From Butyrivibrio sp. (GTDB taxonomy: Bacteria > Bacillota > Clostridia > Lachnospirales > Lachnospiraceae): DNA of 64,000 nucleotides. Of the stretch, positions 63,493-64,000 are shown in pieces. The stretch is from positions 1-64,000 of the forward strand of contig JAMPEU010000011.1 in assembly GCA_023664865.1 (NCBI GenBank), given 5' to 3'. A program made the translations under genes and the position numbers. Numbering within the stretch: the stretch's first letter is position 1; every line of letters begins with the position of its first letter. The notes below the pieces were generated by a model. The model was not told the DNA's origin. It saw nothing but the letters and a program-made list of their open reading frames with translations, and did no database searches.

Positions 63493-63645
63493 TGCGTCAT
63501 GTACTCATATGTTTCCTCTTGAGGTCCTTGGGAAACGCCGGTCCTTGGTGAAAAAGCTGCTTTTTAGCTTTTGAACCTAGTACCGCTGCGCTTTCCCACG
63601 GAGCGAGAGCGTACCTCAAGTGGAAGCATATGAGTACATGACGCA
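63493..63645 (+). repeat. R1 structured repeat, copy 4 (EPS leader)
   Basis: A 153-base copy. Outer arms TGCGTCATGTACTCATATG and complement differ from other copies but still pair. TTGAGGT/ACCTCAA replaces GAGTGGT/ACCACTC, and TTGGGAAA/TTTCCCA replaces TTGGAAAA/TTTTCCA. The apical arm is as in copy 2. It occupies over half of the gap between the LoaP-like gene and the first EPS glycosyltransferase. Confidence 0.92.
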
Positions 63646-63663
63646 TCCAGCAACCTGTTTCCA

Positions 63664-64000
63664 TCAACTCTTCTCCGTAATCTCTAGCCCAGCCTCCATC
63701 TTCACCATGCGCCCAAACAAATCAAGCTCCAGCCACGCCTTCCTCTTATGCCTGTCTATCTTCCTGATATAACTTTCCAGTCCCGTAAGCGGTCCCTTTG
63801 TGACATGAACAACCCCATTTCTTATAACGCCTGTAGAAATATCCAGCGCGTTCTCCCTTACTCCCATATGTTCCAACAGTTCCTCTTCGCTTTCCTTAAG
63901 CGGCACAATCTCATCCCCCGTGCCGAGCATCTTTACCAGTCCGATTACATTTTCAAGGCTCCTATTCAGTTCTTCCGCATGACTGCTTATCATGAACACA
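63664..64000 (-). CDS. LoaP/NusG-family antiterminator (partial, N-terminus outside window)
   Basis: The C-terminal 111 residues are visible: the end of the NGN domain (ENVIGLVKMLGTGDEIVPLKESEEELLEHMG) and a KOW domain (VHVTKGPLTGLESYIRKIDRHKRKAWLELDLFGRMVKMEAGLEI). NusG paralogues placed directly ahead of long polysaccharide or antibiotic operons are LoaP-type processive antiterminators. The gene runs past the right edge, so the ATG near 63999 need not be its start. Confidence 0.82.
   Translation of the reverse strand, partial: VFMISSHAEELNRSLENVIGLVKMLGTGDEIVPLKESEEELLEHMGVRENALDISTGVIRNGVVHVTKGPLTGLESYIRKIDRHKRKAWLELDLFGRMVKMEAGLEITEKS

Noticed and set aside
1-64000. tRNA, rRNA, tmRNA or SRP RNA genes
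   Set aside because: I saw no convincing cloverleaf or conserved RNA motif by eye; a covariance-model scan would be needed to exclude them.

Overview
The window looks like a chromosomal segment from a low-to-mid GC Firmicute, most probably a Clostridia/Lachnospiraceae-type gut bacterium. The evidence is the conserved ylxM-ffh-rpsP-khpA-rimM-trmD-rplS-sip-rbgA-rnhB run, a T-box-controlled tyrS, a LoaP-type NusG paralogue next to a polysaccharide operon, and GHKL/LytTR and VanRS-type two-component pairs. I cannot name a species from sequence alone.

Layout. 0.2-5.8 kb (minus): vanY-like carboxypeptidase, tgt, yajC, leuB and ilvD. 6.2-7.3 kb (plus): aroC. 7.4-12 kb (minus): a GHKL kinase/LytTR regulator pair followed by two related lipoproteins with a candidate LytTR operator in front. 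12.2-15 kb (minus): an aldolase-like metallolyase and tyrS with its T-box. 15.1-18.6 kb (minus): MoxR ATPase, VWA protein, methyltransferase and a small possibly phage-type domain protein. 19-25 kb: metF, an AraC-type regulator, an amidohydrolase/TetR pair with two matching operators, and a LysM protein. 24.8-29.3 kb (minus): DUF512 radical-SAM protein, der, plsY, gpsA. 29.6-35.6 kb: prs (plus), VanRS-like regulators, pgeF and yraN. 35.9-45.8 kb (minus): the long conserved translation/secretion operon, starting from a near-consensus promoter at 45.25-45.28 kb. 45.9-51.3 kb: an accessory island with an Rpn-type nuclease, an AbiEi/AbiEii toxin-antitoxin pair, a stand-alone SIR2 protein and a truncated DinJ antitoxin; the SIR2 gene and dinJ lie between two 166-171 bp direct repeats. 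51.4-63.4 kb (minus): a complete Wzx/Wzy-type exopolysaccharide operon (glycosyltransferases, ATP-grasp, polymerase, flippase, acyltransferase) downstream of a LoaP-like antiterminator that runs off the right edge.

The most unusual signal is not protein coding. Five copies of a 139-166 bp long-hairpin element (R1) lie between genes at 1, 18.75, 29.28, 42.17 and 63.49 kb. Their stems differ between copies by paired, compensatory changes, while an internal U-U mismatch and a tandem GA/AG mismatch stay fixed. A second family (R2, 86 bp) has two copies with fully exchanged but still perfectly paired 23-bp stems around an identical core, plus a core remnant that contains the plsY stop codon. These look like mobile or selected structured elements. 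I do not recognise either family.
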